A DNA stretch of 8,469 nt from Prevotellaceae bacterium UBA5903 (GTDB taxonomy: Bacteria; Bacteroidota; Bacteroidia; Bacteroidales; Bacteroidaceae): the NCBI GenBank assembly GCA_002431845.1, contig DJEH01000094.1:1-8469 (forward strand), read 5' to 3'. Each line of letters starts with the position of its first letter. The first letter of the stretch is position 1. The position numbers were made by a program, and so were the translations under genes. Of the stretch, positions 1 through 7,207 are shown in pieces. Below the pieces are notes generated by a model that searched no databases, was not told where the DNA came from, and was given only the letters and a program-made list of their open reading frames with translations.

Positions 1-98
1 TTGCATCGAGTTCTATATCTGGATGTTAGACCATATACATAACCTTTTTCTAATTTGAGGCGTTCAACCTCTGATAACTTCAGTACTTCTTTTGCCAT
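1..98 (-). CDS. IS630-family transposase, N-terminal fragment cut by window edge
   Basis: Reading the minus strand from the ATG at 98-96 gives 32 codons before the window ends, with no stop. The peptide has the pattern K-L-S-x-x-E-R-L-x-L-E-K-G-Y followed by R-T-R-C, which I recognise as the start of the helix-turn-helix DNA-binding domain of IS630-type transposases from Bacteroidetes. The catalytic DDE domain lies outside the window, so activity cannot be judged. The coding part is more AT-rich than fkp next door, which fits a mobile gene. A TAAATTTG promoter-like box lies about 33 bases upstream on the same strand. The gene is divergent from fkp. The family assignment rests on a short stretch; another helix-turn-helix protein of the same superfamily is the main alternative. 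Confidence 0.68.
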   Translation of the reverse strand, partial: MAKEVLKLSEVERLKLEKGYVYGLTSRYRTRC

Positions 99-130
99 AA
101 ATGATTGTTTCTAATATTACAATTCTATGA

Positions 131-138
131 CAAATTTA
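131..138 (-). promoter_or_regulatory. Probable -7 box for the transposase gene
   Basis: The minus strand reads TAAATTTG here, a perfect match to the Bacteroidetes -7 consensus TAnnTTTG. It would put the transcription start about 28 bases before the transposase ATG at 98. No clear TTTG box is visible at the usual 19-21 base spacing upstream, so this is a half-supported call. Confidence 0.4.
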
Positions 139-157
139 GAACTTATTTATCTAAAAT

Positions 158-176
158 AAAAATGTCCACTTACTTA
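158..176 (-). repeat. IS-end-like 19-mer, diverged copy
   Basis: On the minus strand this reads TAAGTAAGTGGACATTTTT. It matches the 19-mer at 315-333 (TAAGTAGGTGTTCATAATT, minus strand) at 14 of 19 positions and has the same orientation, 157 bases away. Because it lies just upstream of the IS630-like transposase and starts with TA, it is the best candidate for that element's terminal repeat. Confidence 0.5.
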
Positions 177-184
177 AATGGATC

Positions 185-313
185 TTTTTATTTTCACATT
201 TGAAGCACTTTCTGTGGCGCATCTTAAATGTTTGCTTTCAGTCACATAGCCCGCTATGCTCCTTCAAACAAACCTTTAAGCTACATCCCCATAAAGCACT
301 TCAAATATAAAAA
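185..313. repeat. Large imperfect palindrome (foldback, REP- or MITE-like)
   Basis: The two halves are imperfect reverse complements over about 129 bases. Visible paired blocks from outside to inside are 185-191 with 307-313 (7 pairs), 198-211 with 293-306 (12 of 14), 223-234 with 269-280 (11 of 12), and a central hairpin 245-250 with 253-258 around a CC centre. There is no open reading frame of note. It sits between the IS end and the fkp promoter. Such structure fits a foldback MITE or a REP-type intergenic repeat; it could also be transcribed as a structured RNA, but no promoter points into it. Confidence 0.6.
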
Positions 314-314
314 T

Positions 315-333
315 AATTATGAACACCTACTTA
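315..333 (-). repeat. 19-bp terminal-type repeat, exact inverted partner at 8451-8469
   Basis: The plus strand reads AATTATGAACACCTACTTA, the exact reverse complement of 8451-8469. Read outward from the gene block, both begin with TA and then AGTAGGTGTTC, like ends of TA-targeting elements. It directly abuts the outer arm of the palindrome at 185-313, so the two probably belong to one element. Confidence 0.7.
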
Positions 334-363
334 CATGAGTTTTTTTAAAACAAAAAAGCAAAA

Positions 364-395
364 CTTGATTTAGGCATGAATTTGTGCTAACTTTG
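364..395 (+). promoter_or_regulatory. Bacteroidetes-type promoter for fkp
   Basis: A -33-type TTG at 365-367 is followed after 20 bases by TAACTTTG at 388-395, an exact TAnnTTTG match. This is the spacing expected for the Bacteroidetes primary sigma factor. Transcription would start near 400, giving a leader of about 90 bases before the fkp ATG at 493. It may drive the whole downstream run of genes, as no comparable box was found in the short gaps after fkp, aguA or the nucleotidase gene. The promoter lies only about 30 bases from the 315-333 repeat, so the neighbouring element is close enough to influence it. Confidence 0.65.
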
Positions 396-492
396 CATGG
401 TGTTTGGCATTGCGATATGTTATACACAATTTGAAAAAGGAGTAAACGAAAGCAGAGATACTGCGTTCTTATAACTACACACAACACTATAC

Positions 493-3378
493 ATGAAGAA
501 ATTGCTATCCTTACCACCCAATGTAGTGGGTGTGTTTCACGATATTACGGGCGAGAACCACAATGATTGTTATTGCACCTCCGACCCCGTGGGCCGAAAA
601 CTCGGCTCGGGGGGTGGCACAGCATGGCTCTTGCAGTCGGCACATGCCGACGAAGCTGGCAATACCGATTTTGACCAATGGCTGTCGTCCCAAAAACGCA
701 TACTCTTGCACGCTGGCGGGCAGAGCCGACGACTGCCTGCATACGCTCCGAGTGGCAAAATACTTACGCCTATCCCCGTGTTTAGGTGGGAACGAGGGCA
801 ACGCATAGACCAAACATTGCTCGACTTGCAAATGCCGCTCTATCGCGAAATAATGCGTAAGGCGCCTGCCAACATCCACACGCTTGTGGCAAGTGGCGAC
901 GTGCTTTTGCGTACCAAAGAGCCGCTAGGCGATGTGCCCGATGCCGATGTGGTGTGCTACGGGCTGTGGGCTTCGCCACAACAAGCCTCACACCATGGGG
1001 TGTTTGTGATGAACCGCAACACACCGAAAGAACTGGACTTTATGCTGCAAAAGCCTTCGACCGAACAACAAGCACAACTGCTTTCTTCTCACTTGATGTT
1101 GATGGACATTGGGGTGTGGCTACTATCGGATAAGGCTGTAAAATGTTTGCTCAAAAAAACGGCTTCGCCCCATGATGCCGACACTTGCCAAACGCCTGCA
1201 CACCATGCACTACCCTTACCAGCAGCTTACGACTTGTATAGCGATTTTGGTTGTGCATTGGGTAATAATCCTTCAAAGCCCGACAATGTTTTGGCTGGAC
1301 TGAAGGTGGCCATTTTACCACTGCCAGGCGGTGAGTTTTATCATTACGGCACAAGCACCGACATGATAAACTCTACGGTATACATTCAGAACCTTGTGAA
1401 AGACCAACGCTACATTTTGCAAAAAGGCATTAAACCACAAACGTCGGTTTTTACGCAAAACACGGTTATAGCCAATCGTCCTACGCTATCTACAAAGAAT
1501 GTGTGGATAGAAAATGCTTATTTAGGCAAAGGCTGGCACTACGCAAGCAACAACATCATAACGGGCATCCCCAACAATAATTGGCAAGTAACATTGGCCG
1601 ACGGGCAGTGTATAGACATGGTGCCTGTGGGCGATGCGGGCTTTGCGGTGAGAGTTTACGGCTTTGATGATGCCTTTCGTGGTGCGCTCAATGATGAGCA
1701 TACACTTTATATGGGGCAACCCGTTAGCGCGTGGCTCAAAACGCGTGGCATTGCAGCAACAGAACTCGGCCGAACCGACGACTTGCAGGCAGCACGTCTC
1801 TTCCCCGTGGCGACCGATATGGAGCAGTTGCAACGCCTTATTGTGTGGTTCCTTGCTGAGCAACCCGATGCAGGTGTTACGGAAGAGTGGAGACGATTGC
1901 CACGATATAGTGCCGACGAACTGTCGGTTGCAGCCAATCTTCCACGATTATTTGCCCAACGCCGCGAATTGCAAGCGCACACCATTCCGGCATTGGCAAG
2001 CAACTGGCAAAAGAGTGTGTTTTACCAAGTAAACCTTAAAGACTTGGCAACAAAGTATGCTCAAAACAATTGGACACTGCCAGACGAACTGCCCACCACA
2101 GCTCCGCTGATGACCCACATTCACGATGCTATGTTCCGCTCTGAAGCTTTGCGTAGTAGGGACGCTGACAAGGCCGAACAATATGAGAAAAAGGCGTTTG
2201 GGCTACTGCGAGAAGGACTCACCGAAAATGTGGTGGAACAAAAACAACAGCCGCATCTCACCATATATCCCGACCAAATTGTGTGGGCACGTAGCAGTGT
2301 GCGCATTGATGTGGCAGGCGGATGGACCGACACACCCCCTTATAGTCTTATATCGGGTGGTAACGTGGTGAACTTGGCTATAAACCTTAATGGACAACCA
2401 CCATTGCAGGTGTATGTAAAGCCTTGCAAAGAGCCTGTGGTGATATGTCGCTCAATCGATTTGGGAGCGATGGAACGCATTGAAACTTACGACGAACTTA
2501 TGCAGTTTAACAAGGTAGGCTCGCCTTTCTCTATCCCCAAAGCGGCTCTCGCCTTGGCTGGATTTGCTCCTGCATTTTCGCTCGAAAGGTATGGTTCGCT
2601 GCAAGAACAGCTAAAGGCTTTGGGGTGCGGACTGGAAATTACGTTGTTAGCAGCTATTCCTGCAGGTTCAGGATTGGGCACAAGCAGTGTGTTATCGGCC
2701 ACGGTGTTGGCAGCCCTAAGCGACTTTTGCGGACTGAATTGGGGTAAAAGCGAGATATGCAACCGCACGCTTGTGCTTGAGCAATTGCTCACCACCGGGG
2801 GCGGATGGCAAGACCAATATGGGGGCGTATTGCCTGGAGTAAAACTATTACAAACCTCTTCGGGTTTTGACCAAAGTGCCATAGTGCGCTGGTTGCCCGA
2901 CACGCTCTTTACCTCAGCCGACACCAAAGCTTGCCATTTGCTCTACTATACGGGTGTGACGCGTACGGCTAAGAACATACTGGCTGAGATTGTGAGAGGC
3001 ATGTTTCTTAACAACTCACGCCACCTCAACCTGCTTAATAGCATGAAACAACATGCTCTTGAGGTGTTTGATGCCTTGCAGTCGAACGATTTGGCATACT
3101 ATGGCAAGATGGTTAGAGCCACATGGGAGCAGAACAAGGCCCTTGATGCGGGAACATCGCCCGAGGTGATTGAACATATATGCAGTATGGTAGACGACCT
3201 TTGCTATGGCTATAAACTGCCAGGAGCTGGCGGAGGAGGCTTTATGTATATGGTGGCAAAAGACGGAGAAGCTGCGCACAAAATTCGCAAAATTCTTACG
3301 GATAACCCCGTGAACAATCGCGCCCGTTTTGTTGAAATGAGTGTGTCTGAAAATGGGTTACAGGTGAGCAGAAGCTAA
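493..3378 (+). CDS. fkp: Bifunctional L-fucokinase / L-fucose-1-phosphate guanylyltransferase (Fkp)
   Basis: This 961-residue cytoplasmic enzyme is predicted to phosphorylate L-fucose with ATP and then join fucose-1-phosphate to GTP, making GDP-fucose for capsule and glycoprotein fucosylation. The N-terminal half is the fucose pyrophosphorylase domain: a glycine-rich LGSGGGTAWLL at 37-47 and HAGGQSRRLP at 73-82 followed by SGK at 87-89. A linker with beta-helix-like sequence follows at roughly 300-440. The C-terminal part is a GHMP kinase: RSSVRIDVAGGWTDTPP at 600-616, the phosphate loop PAGSGLGTSS at 723-732, and LPGAGGGGF at 909-917. All key motifs are present and the length is close to the known Bacteroides fragilis enzyme (about 950). 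The ATG is the first in frame after a stop at 472-474. There is no Shine-Dalgarno site near it, which is normal for the phylum. The next gene begins 34 bases downstream. Confidence 0.96.
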   Translation: MKKLLSLPPNVVGVFHDITGENHNDCYCTSDPVGRKLGSGGGTAWLLQSAHADEAGNTDFDQWLSSQKRILLHAGGQSRRLPAYAPSGKILTPIPVFRWERGQRIDQTLLDLQMPLYREIMRKAPANIHTLVASGDVLLRTKEPLGDVPDADVVCYGLWASPQQASHHGVFVMNRNTPKELDFMLQKPSTEQQAQLLSSHLMLMDIGVWLLSDKAVKCLLKKTASPHDADTCQTPAHHALPLPAAYDLYSDFGCALGNNPSKPDNVLAGLKVAILPLPGGEFYHYGTSTDMINSTVYIQNLVKDQRYILQKGIKPQTSVFTQNTVIANRPTLSTKNVWIENAYLGKGWHYASNNIITGIPNNNWQVTLADGQCIDMVPVGDAGFAVRVYGFDDAFRGALNDEHTLYMGQPVSAWLKTRGIAATELGRTDDLQAARLFPVATDMEQLQRLIVWFLAEQPDAGVTEEWRRLPRYSADELSVAANLPRLFAQRRELQAHTIPALASNWQKSVFYQVNLKDLATKYAQNNWTLPDELPTTAPLMTHIHDAMFRSEALRSRDADKAEQYEKKAFGLLREGLTENVVEQKQQPHLTIYPDQIVWARSSVRIDVAGGWTDTPPYSLISGGNVVNLAINLNGQPPLQVYVKPCKEPVVICRSIDLGAMERIETYDELMQFNKVGSPFSIPKAALALAGFAPAFSLERYGSLQEQLKALGCGLEITLLAAIPAGSGLGTSSVLSATVLAALSDFCGLNWGKSEICNRTLVLEQLLTTGGGWQDQYGGVLPGVKLLQTSSGFDQSAIVRWLPDTLFTSADTKACHLLYYTGVTRTAKNILAEIVRGMFLNNSRHLNLLNSMKQHALEVFDALQSNDLAYYGKMVRATWEQNKALDAGTSPEVIEHICSMVDDLCYGYKLPGAGGGGFMYMVAKDGEAAHKIRKILTDNPVNNRARFVEMSVSENGLQVSRS

Positions 3379-3412
3379 TGACCTTTGAGGGCTTTATAAA
3401 ACATAAAGAAAA

Positions 3413-5017
3413 ATGAAACTTACTTTCAACAGACTATTTACAACTGCTTGTTTAACGGCATGTGTGAGCTTAACAGCCATGGCGCAACAGCAAGTGGCTG
3501 TGTTTTCAATAAACGACTTTCATGGTGCTTTTGTGGCTAATAAGGACAAAGGCATTATGGGAGCTCCCGCTGTGTGGCAAACACTCGATTCGCTTAAACA
3601 AGTGTATCCGTGCAACGTAACGGTGTCGGCTGGCGACAACTTTGGTGGTAGCTACTTTTACAATGCTACGCATGGGCAACTGATGCCTGTATTTTTTAAT
3701 GACTTGGGCATAAAAATTTCTGCGCTCGGCAACCACGAGTTTGACGATGGACAACAGGCGCTGGCTAATAAATGGAGCAATAGTCCTTTACGCCCCAAGG
3801 AGTGGAATATCACCTACGTATCGGCCAACGTACGCGACGTGAAAACGGGAAGTGTGCCTGCTTTTGCTCAGCCCGTGGTGACTGTACCGCTGCAACTTGC
3901 TGATGGACGCACCTTTACTGTGGCTTTTGTAGGACTGATTGCTTCGTCTACACCACAACAAGCAAGCATAAGGAAACTGGCTGGACTAAGTTTTGATGGA
4001 CGCTATAATCAGGTGCTCGACTCGGTGATGCAACTGCCAGAGGGAGAAAAGGTGAAGGAGGCTAACTTGCGCTTATTGCTCACTCATGTTGGGTCGCGCA
4101 TGAAGAATGGCCAACCTGAATGGGATGACAAAGATGCTGAAAATTTGCTGAAAATTAGTTCACCTATGTGGCACGGCATTCTGTCGTCGCATAGTCACGA
4201 ACCCGTGTGTGGATACATCAATCAAGCACATTATCCCATTGTGCAAGGACAATGGCATGGCAACTATATTAGCATGTTGCTCTGCACCATCGATAACCAA
4301 ACGCTCAAGGTGACTAAGGTGGAGCCACACCTTATTCCAGTGACTGAAAAGGCTAAGCTAAACGATGGGGCTACCCGACTGCAACAGCAAATAGACTCGT
4401 TGCTGACGCATACTTGTACTGCTGGCGGCACGCCTATAGGCACGCCGCTTGCCACTGCTTTAAACAATATGGAACACGACCGTACGCGTAAATATTGCCA
4501 AACTAAGGTGGGCGAACTGGTGTGTGAGGCTTATGCCGATGCTTATCGCAAATGGGCACATCTTGCTGACGAAACTCCCATTATAGGTTGTAGCCACTTT
4601 GGTAGCATTCGTTCGGGCTTTGTAAAAGGTGAAATTTCGGTGCTTGATGTGGGCGAGGTATTGCCATTTTCTAACCCTCTGAAAGTGTATCAGCTAACAG
4701 GTAAACAAATATTTGATTTGGTGCAATTTGGCATGCACAACCAGCGATATGGATGGTTGCAGACGGGCTTTTTGCACATTGATAAAAACGCTGATGGTAA
4801 TGTGGTGAAACTTACTTACGTGGCACCCAACGGCAAGCAGGTGGCAATTAAAGATAAAAAGAAATACTACCTGGTGGCAGATGAATTTATTACCAACGGT
4901 GGCGATGGTTACGACCCTGCATTCTTCCCAAAGAGTCAAGAAATAAAGATAGTGGGTATGCCTGCTACTACAGATGCCTTTATTAACTATTTGAAACTGA
5001 AAAAAACGATAAAGTAA
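3413..5017 (+). CDS. Secreted 5'-nucleotidase / metallophosphatase (UshA-like)
   Basis: This is a 534-residue exported hydrolase predicted to remove phosphate from nucleotides or related esters using two metal ions. A signal peptide is visible: Lys2 and Arg7, a hydrophobic core, and a likely cut after AMA at 22-24. The calcineurin-like phosphatase domain follows, with metal-ligand motifs NDFHG at 34-38 (D35, H37), GDN at 74-76, GNHEFD at 106-111, THVG at 224-227 and HSH at 260-262. The C-terminal 5'-nucleotidase domain spans about 350-525 and contains VLPFSNPL near 416-423 and NGGDGYD at 495-501; F419 and F492 are plausible base-stacking residues by analogy with UshA. The usual Asn-Gly-Gly-x-Arg segment reads CSHFGSIR at 393-400, so substrate choice may differ. 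Both domains are on one chain, as in UshA; many Bacteroidetes split them over two genes. It could instead act on other phosphoesters. Confidence 0.9.
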   Translation: MKLTFNRLFTTACLTACVSLTAMAQQQVAVFSINDFHGAFVANKDKGIMGAPAVWQTLDSLKQVYPCNVTVSAGDNFGGSYFYNATHGQLMPVFFNDLGIKISALGNHEFDDGQQALANKWSNSPLRPKEWNITYVSANVRDVKTGSVPAFAQPVVTVPLQLADGRTFTVAFVGLIASSTPQQASIRKLAGLSFDGRYNQVLDSVMQLPEGEKVKEANLRLLLTHVGSRMKNGQPEWDDKDAENLLKISSPMWHGILSSHSHEPVCGYINQAHYPIVQGQWHGNYISMLLCTIDNQTLKVTKVEPHLIPVTEKAKLNDGATRLQQQIDSLLTHTCTAGGTPIGTPLATALNNMEHDRTRKYCQTKVGELVCEAYADAYRKWAHLADETPIIGCSHFGSIRSGFVKGEISVLDVGEVLPFSNPLKVYQLTGKQIFDLVQFGMHNQRYGWLQTGFLHIDKNADGNVVKLTYVAPNGKQVAIKDKKKYYLVADEFITNGGDGYDPAFFPKSQEIKIVGMPATTDAFINYLKLKKTIK

Positions 5018-5034
5018 AACTTTTCATTAAAAGC

Positions 5035-6183
5035 ATGTCATTGTTTTCACTTCCACCTGCTGCACCGCAATCAGACCTCAACCTATCTATGTTTTTAGGA
5101 GGAAGCGGTGCAGGCAGCAATAGTATGCACATTAAACGTACGCTTGCCCCCGAATGGGCACTGCAAAGCGGCATTCAGCTTACATGGCCTCATGCGCACA
5201 CCGATTGGGCATATATGCTCGAGGAGGTTACGGAATGCTACGTGCGTTTGGCATACGAAATTAGCAAGCGTGAACGTTTGCTGATAGTAGCTCCCGATGT
5301 TGAACAAGTTAAATGTTTGCTCAATGAACGCTTGCCACTAAAGGCCACTCAAAACATCGTATATCGCCAATGCCAAACGAATGATACTTGGGCACGCGAC
5401 CACGCTTTTCTTACTGTGGTGTCGGCCACAGAGGGGGCTGAACTCATGGACTTTAGGTTTAATGGGTGGGGCGGTAAGTTTGAAGCATCGCTTGATAATG
5501 CTATCAATAAGCAGTTGGTAGGGGAGGAAAATGCCTTGTTGAAAGGTAAATATGTGGATTGTCTTGACTTTGAACTTGAGGGTGGTAGCATTGAAACTGA
5601 CGGAAACGGTACGTTGCTTACTACGTCGGAATGCTTGCTCAACCCCAATCGCAATGCACGCCTTGACAAAGCGCATATAGAGGCATTGCTGAACGAACGC
5701 TTGGGCGTGGACCATTTTTTATGGCTTGACCATGGCTATTTGGCTGGCGATGACACCGACTCTCATATCGACACATTGGCTCGATTGTGCCCCAATGATA
5801 CCATTGTTTATGTGAAATGCAACGATACTGCCGACGAACATTATGCTGCGTTAAAGCAAATGGAAGAGCAACTGCAAACGTTTAAAACACCGAAGGGCGA
5901 GCCTTATACTTTGCTTTCTGTGCCCATGCCACAAGCTATCTACGATGAAGAGGGCGAGCGTTTGCCTGCTACTTATGCCAACTATTTGGTGATGAACGAT
6001 GCGGTGTTGTACCCTACGTATGCACAAACAGAGAACGATGAACAAGCCGCTCGCATTTTGGCTAAAGCATTTCCAGGGCGCGACATAGTAGGCATTGATT
6101 GCCGTGCACTCATCAAGCAGCATGGTTCGCTACATTGCGCCACTATGCAATACCCCAAAGGGGTGATGACTGATGGTGAGTAA
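5035..6183 (+). CDS. aguA: Agmatine deiminase
   Basis: The enzyme hydrolyses agmatine to N-carbamoylputrescine and ammonia, the first of two steps to putrescine without ornithine; it belongs to the PAD_porph guanidino-modifying family. Visible family features are PEWALQSGIQLTWPH at 39-53, WARD at 119-122, FNGWGGKF at 142-149, ELEGGSIE at 180-187, GDDTDSHID at 238-246 and the nucleophile segment GSLHCATM with catalytic C368. The 382-residue reading begins 17 bases after the nucleotidase stop. Family members normally begin about eight residues before PEW, so ATG 5125 (M31, giving 352 residues) is a strong alternative start. The extra 30 residues are serine/glycine/proline-rich and coincide with an inverted repeat at 5057-5117. 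I keep 5035 because it has an A-rich leader and the stretch is not AT-rich like the other gaps. aguB follows after 42 bases. Confidence 0.93.
   Translation: MSLFSLPPAAPQSDLNLSMFLGGSGAGSNSMHIKRTLAPEWALQSGIQLTWPHAHTDWAYMLEEVTECYVRLAYEISKRERLLIVAPDVEQVKCLLNERLPLKATQNIVYRQCQTNDTWARDHAFLTVVSATEGAELMDFRFNGWGGKFEASLDNAINKQLVGEENALLKGKYVDCLDFELEGGSIETDGNGTLLTTSECLLNPNRNARLDKAHIEALLNERLGVDHFLWLDHGYLAGDDTDSHIDTLARLCPNDTIVYVKCNDTADEHYAALKQMEEQLQTFKTPKGEPYTLLSVPMPQAIYDEEGERLPATYANYLVMNDAVLYPTYAQTENDEQAARILAKAFPGRDIVGIDCRALIKQHGSLHCATMQYPKGVMTDGE
5057..5117 (+). promoter_or_regulatory. Inverted repeat around the aguA start region
   Basis: 5060-5068 pairs perfectly with 5105-5113 (nine base pairs, mostly G-C) and, after a one-base bulge at 5114, 5057-5059 pairs with 5115-5117. 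The loop is 36 bases and includes an AGGAGG at 5098-5103. If translation starts at 5125, this stem ends only seven bases before the start and could influence initiation or read-through from the nucleotidase gene; if translation starts at 5035, it lies inside codons 8-28. Confidence 0.4.
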
Positions 6184-6225
6184 ACGATAGCTGTAGACCT
6201 AAAATCATTTTTATTTGCGGAAAAA

Positions 6226-7122
6226 ATGGAACAAAAAACGAATATACTTAAGGTTGGCATTGTACAACAATCGTGTAGTGCCGACGTTGAGGCTAATAAG
6301 CAAAAATTGGCACGCAACATTGCTGATGTTGCTGCCAAAGGTGCACAACTTGTTGTACTGCAAGAGTTGCACAATTCACTCTACTTTTGCCAAGTAGAGA
6401 ACACTGAAAACTTTGATTTGGCAGAACCTATACCTGGGCCCTCGACCGACTTTTATGGTAAGATTGCTAAAGAACATGACATAGTGTTGGTAACATCGCT
6501 CTTTGAGCGTCGGGCTGCAGGACTCTATCATAACACGGCGGTGGTTTTTGAAAAGGATGGAAGCATTGCTGGCAAATACCGCAAAATGCATATTCCCGAT
6601 GACCCTGCATACTATGAGAAATTCTACTTTACGCCAGGCGACTTGGGATTTCACCCCATTGATACCTCGGTAGGTAGGTTGGGAGTGCAGGTATGTTGGG
6701 ACCAATGGTATCCAGAGGGAGCACGACTAATGGCTCTACAAGGTGCGGAGTTGCTTATCTACCCTACGGCTATAGGATACGAAAGTAGCGATACGCCCGA
6801 GGAGCAAGAACGACAACGCGAAGCTTGGACTACCGTGCAACGGGGACATGCTGTGGCAAATGGTTTGCCCGTGATTGCCGTGAACCGTACGGGACATGAA
6901 GACGACCCTTCTGGGCAGACAAACGGCATTGATTTTTGGGGTTCAAGCTTTGTTGCAGGACCACAAGGCGAATTGTTGCACCGCTCACCTAAGGATTGTG
7001 AAGAGAATGCGGTAATAGAGATTGATATGAAACGAAGCGAAAATGTGCGCCGTTGGTGGCCTTTCCTTCGCGACAGACGTATTGAAGAATTTGACGGGTT
7101 GAAGCGTAGATTTATAGATTAA
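6226..7122 (+). CDS. aguB: N-carbamoylputrescine amidase
   Basis: A 298-residue nitrilase-superfamily amidase predicted to convert N-carbamoylputrescine to putrescine, carbon dioxide and ammonia in the cytoplasm, completing the step begun by AguA. The Glu-Lys-Cys triad is intact: E47 in LVVLQELHN, K120 in GKYRKMHIPDD, and C157 in GVQVCWDQWYPEG. The segment DDPAYYEKFYFTPGD at 125-139 and the run IYPTAIGYE after the cysteine are typical of the N-carbamoylputrescine group rather than beta-ureidopropionase or general nitrilases. The length is normal for the family. The start is the ATG after an A-rich stretch (GCGGAAAAA); an overlapping frame from 6215 is a shadow. The adjacent aguA makes the assignment secure. 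A hairpin nine bases after the stop probably ends or attenuates this transcript. Confidence 0.95.
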   Translation: MEQKTNILKVGIVQQSCSADVEANKQKLARNIADVAAKGAQLVVLQELHNSLYFCQVENTENFDLAEPIPGPSTDFYGKIAKEHDIVLVTSLFERRAAGLYHNTAVVFEKDGSIAGKYRKMHIPDDPAYYEKFYFTPGDLGFHPIDTSVGRLGVQVCWDQWYPEGARLMALQGAELLIYPTAIGYESSDTPEEQERQREAWTTVQRGHAVANGLPVIAVNRTGHEDDPSGQTNGIDFWGSSFVAGPQGELLHRSPKDCEENAVIEIDMKRSENVRRWWPFLRDRRIEEFDGLKRRFID

Positions 7123-7130
7123 AATAACTG

Positions 7131-7171
7131 CTCGAGTAGGTGGTCAAAACAATATATGACACCTACTCGAG
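7131..7171 (+). terminator. Strong intergenic hairpin after aguB, possible terminator
   Basis: The arm 7131-7142 (CTCGAGTAGGTG) pairs with 7160-7171 over 12 uninterrupted base pairs; after a single bulged G at 7143, three more pairs join 7144-7146 to 7157-7159, around a ten-base loop. It begins eight bases after the aguB stop codon. What follows is TTTGTGTTG, not a clean T-run, so termination is plausible but not certain. Each arm also carries the AGTAGGTG core seen in the repeats at 315-333 and 8426-8469, so it may instead be a member of that repeat family. Confidence 0.5.
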
Positions 7172-7207
7172 TTTGTGTTGAAACCTTGAAGTACGTATTA
7201 AAAATTT

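Larger units (their letters stand above)
1..176 (-). mobile_element. End of an IS630-like insertion sequence (partial)
   Basis: This is the transposase fragment plus its upstream DNA out to the 19-mer at 158-176. That 19-mer, read on the minus strand, begins with TA and then AGTAAGTGGACA. IS630/mariner elements duplicate a TA target, and the IS630 group usually has less than about 100 bases between transposase and element end, so an end near 174-176 fits (about 76 bases from the ATG). The boundary is inferred, not seen: the other end and the target duplication are outside the window. An alternative outer boundary is the related 19-mer at 315-333, which would make the non-coding end unusually long. 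Confidence 0.42.

Noticed and set aside
397..474. A 25-codon frame (ATG to TAA) in the fkp leader containing an AAAGGAG at 436-442.
   Set aside because: Its ATG lies two bases after the -7 box, at or before the expected transcription start, so it would not be translated from that promoter. The peptide has no recognisable features and the AAAGGAG has no start codon at a usable distance.
317..517. Minus-strand frame of 66 codons between the repeats and the fkp start.
   Set aside because: It overlaps the fkp promoter and start on the opposite strand, is rich in cysteine and hydrophobic residues without a domain pattern, and has no promoter of its own.
2487..2927. Minus-strand open frame of 146 codons inside fkp.
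   Set aside because: It lies opposite the intact GHMP kinase motifs of fkp, its translation resembles no known family, and long antisense frames are common opposite strongly coding genes.
5018..5034. Short CTTTT-CATT-AAAAG hairpin after the nucleotidase stop.
   Set aside because: Five A-T-rich pairs with a four-base loop are too weak to call a terminator, and the next gene starts immediately.
7172..7207. Possible promoter for fsr between the hairpin and its ATG (TTTG then TACGTATT).
   Set aside because: The -7 match is poor and the spacing is 16 bases rather than 19-21, so it is not a supportable call.
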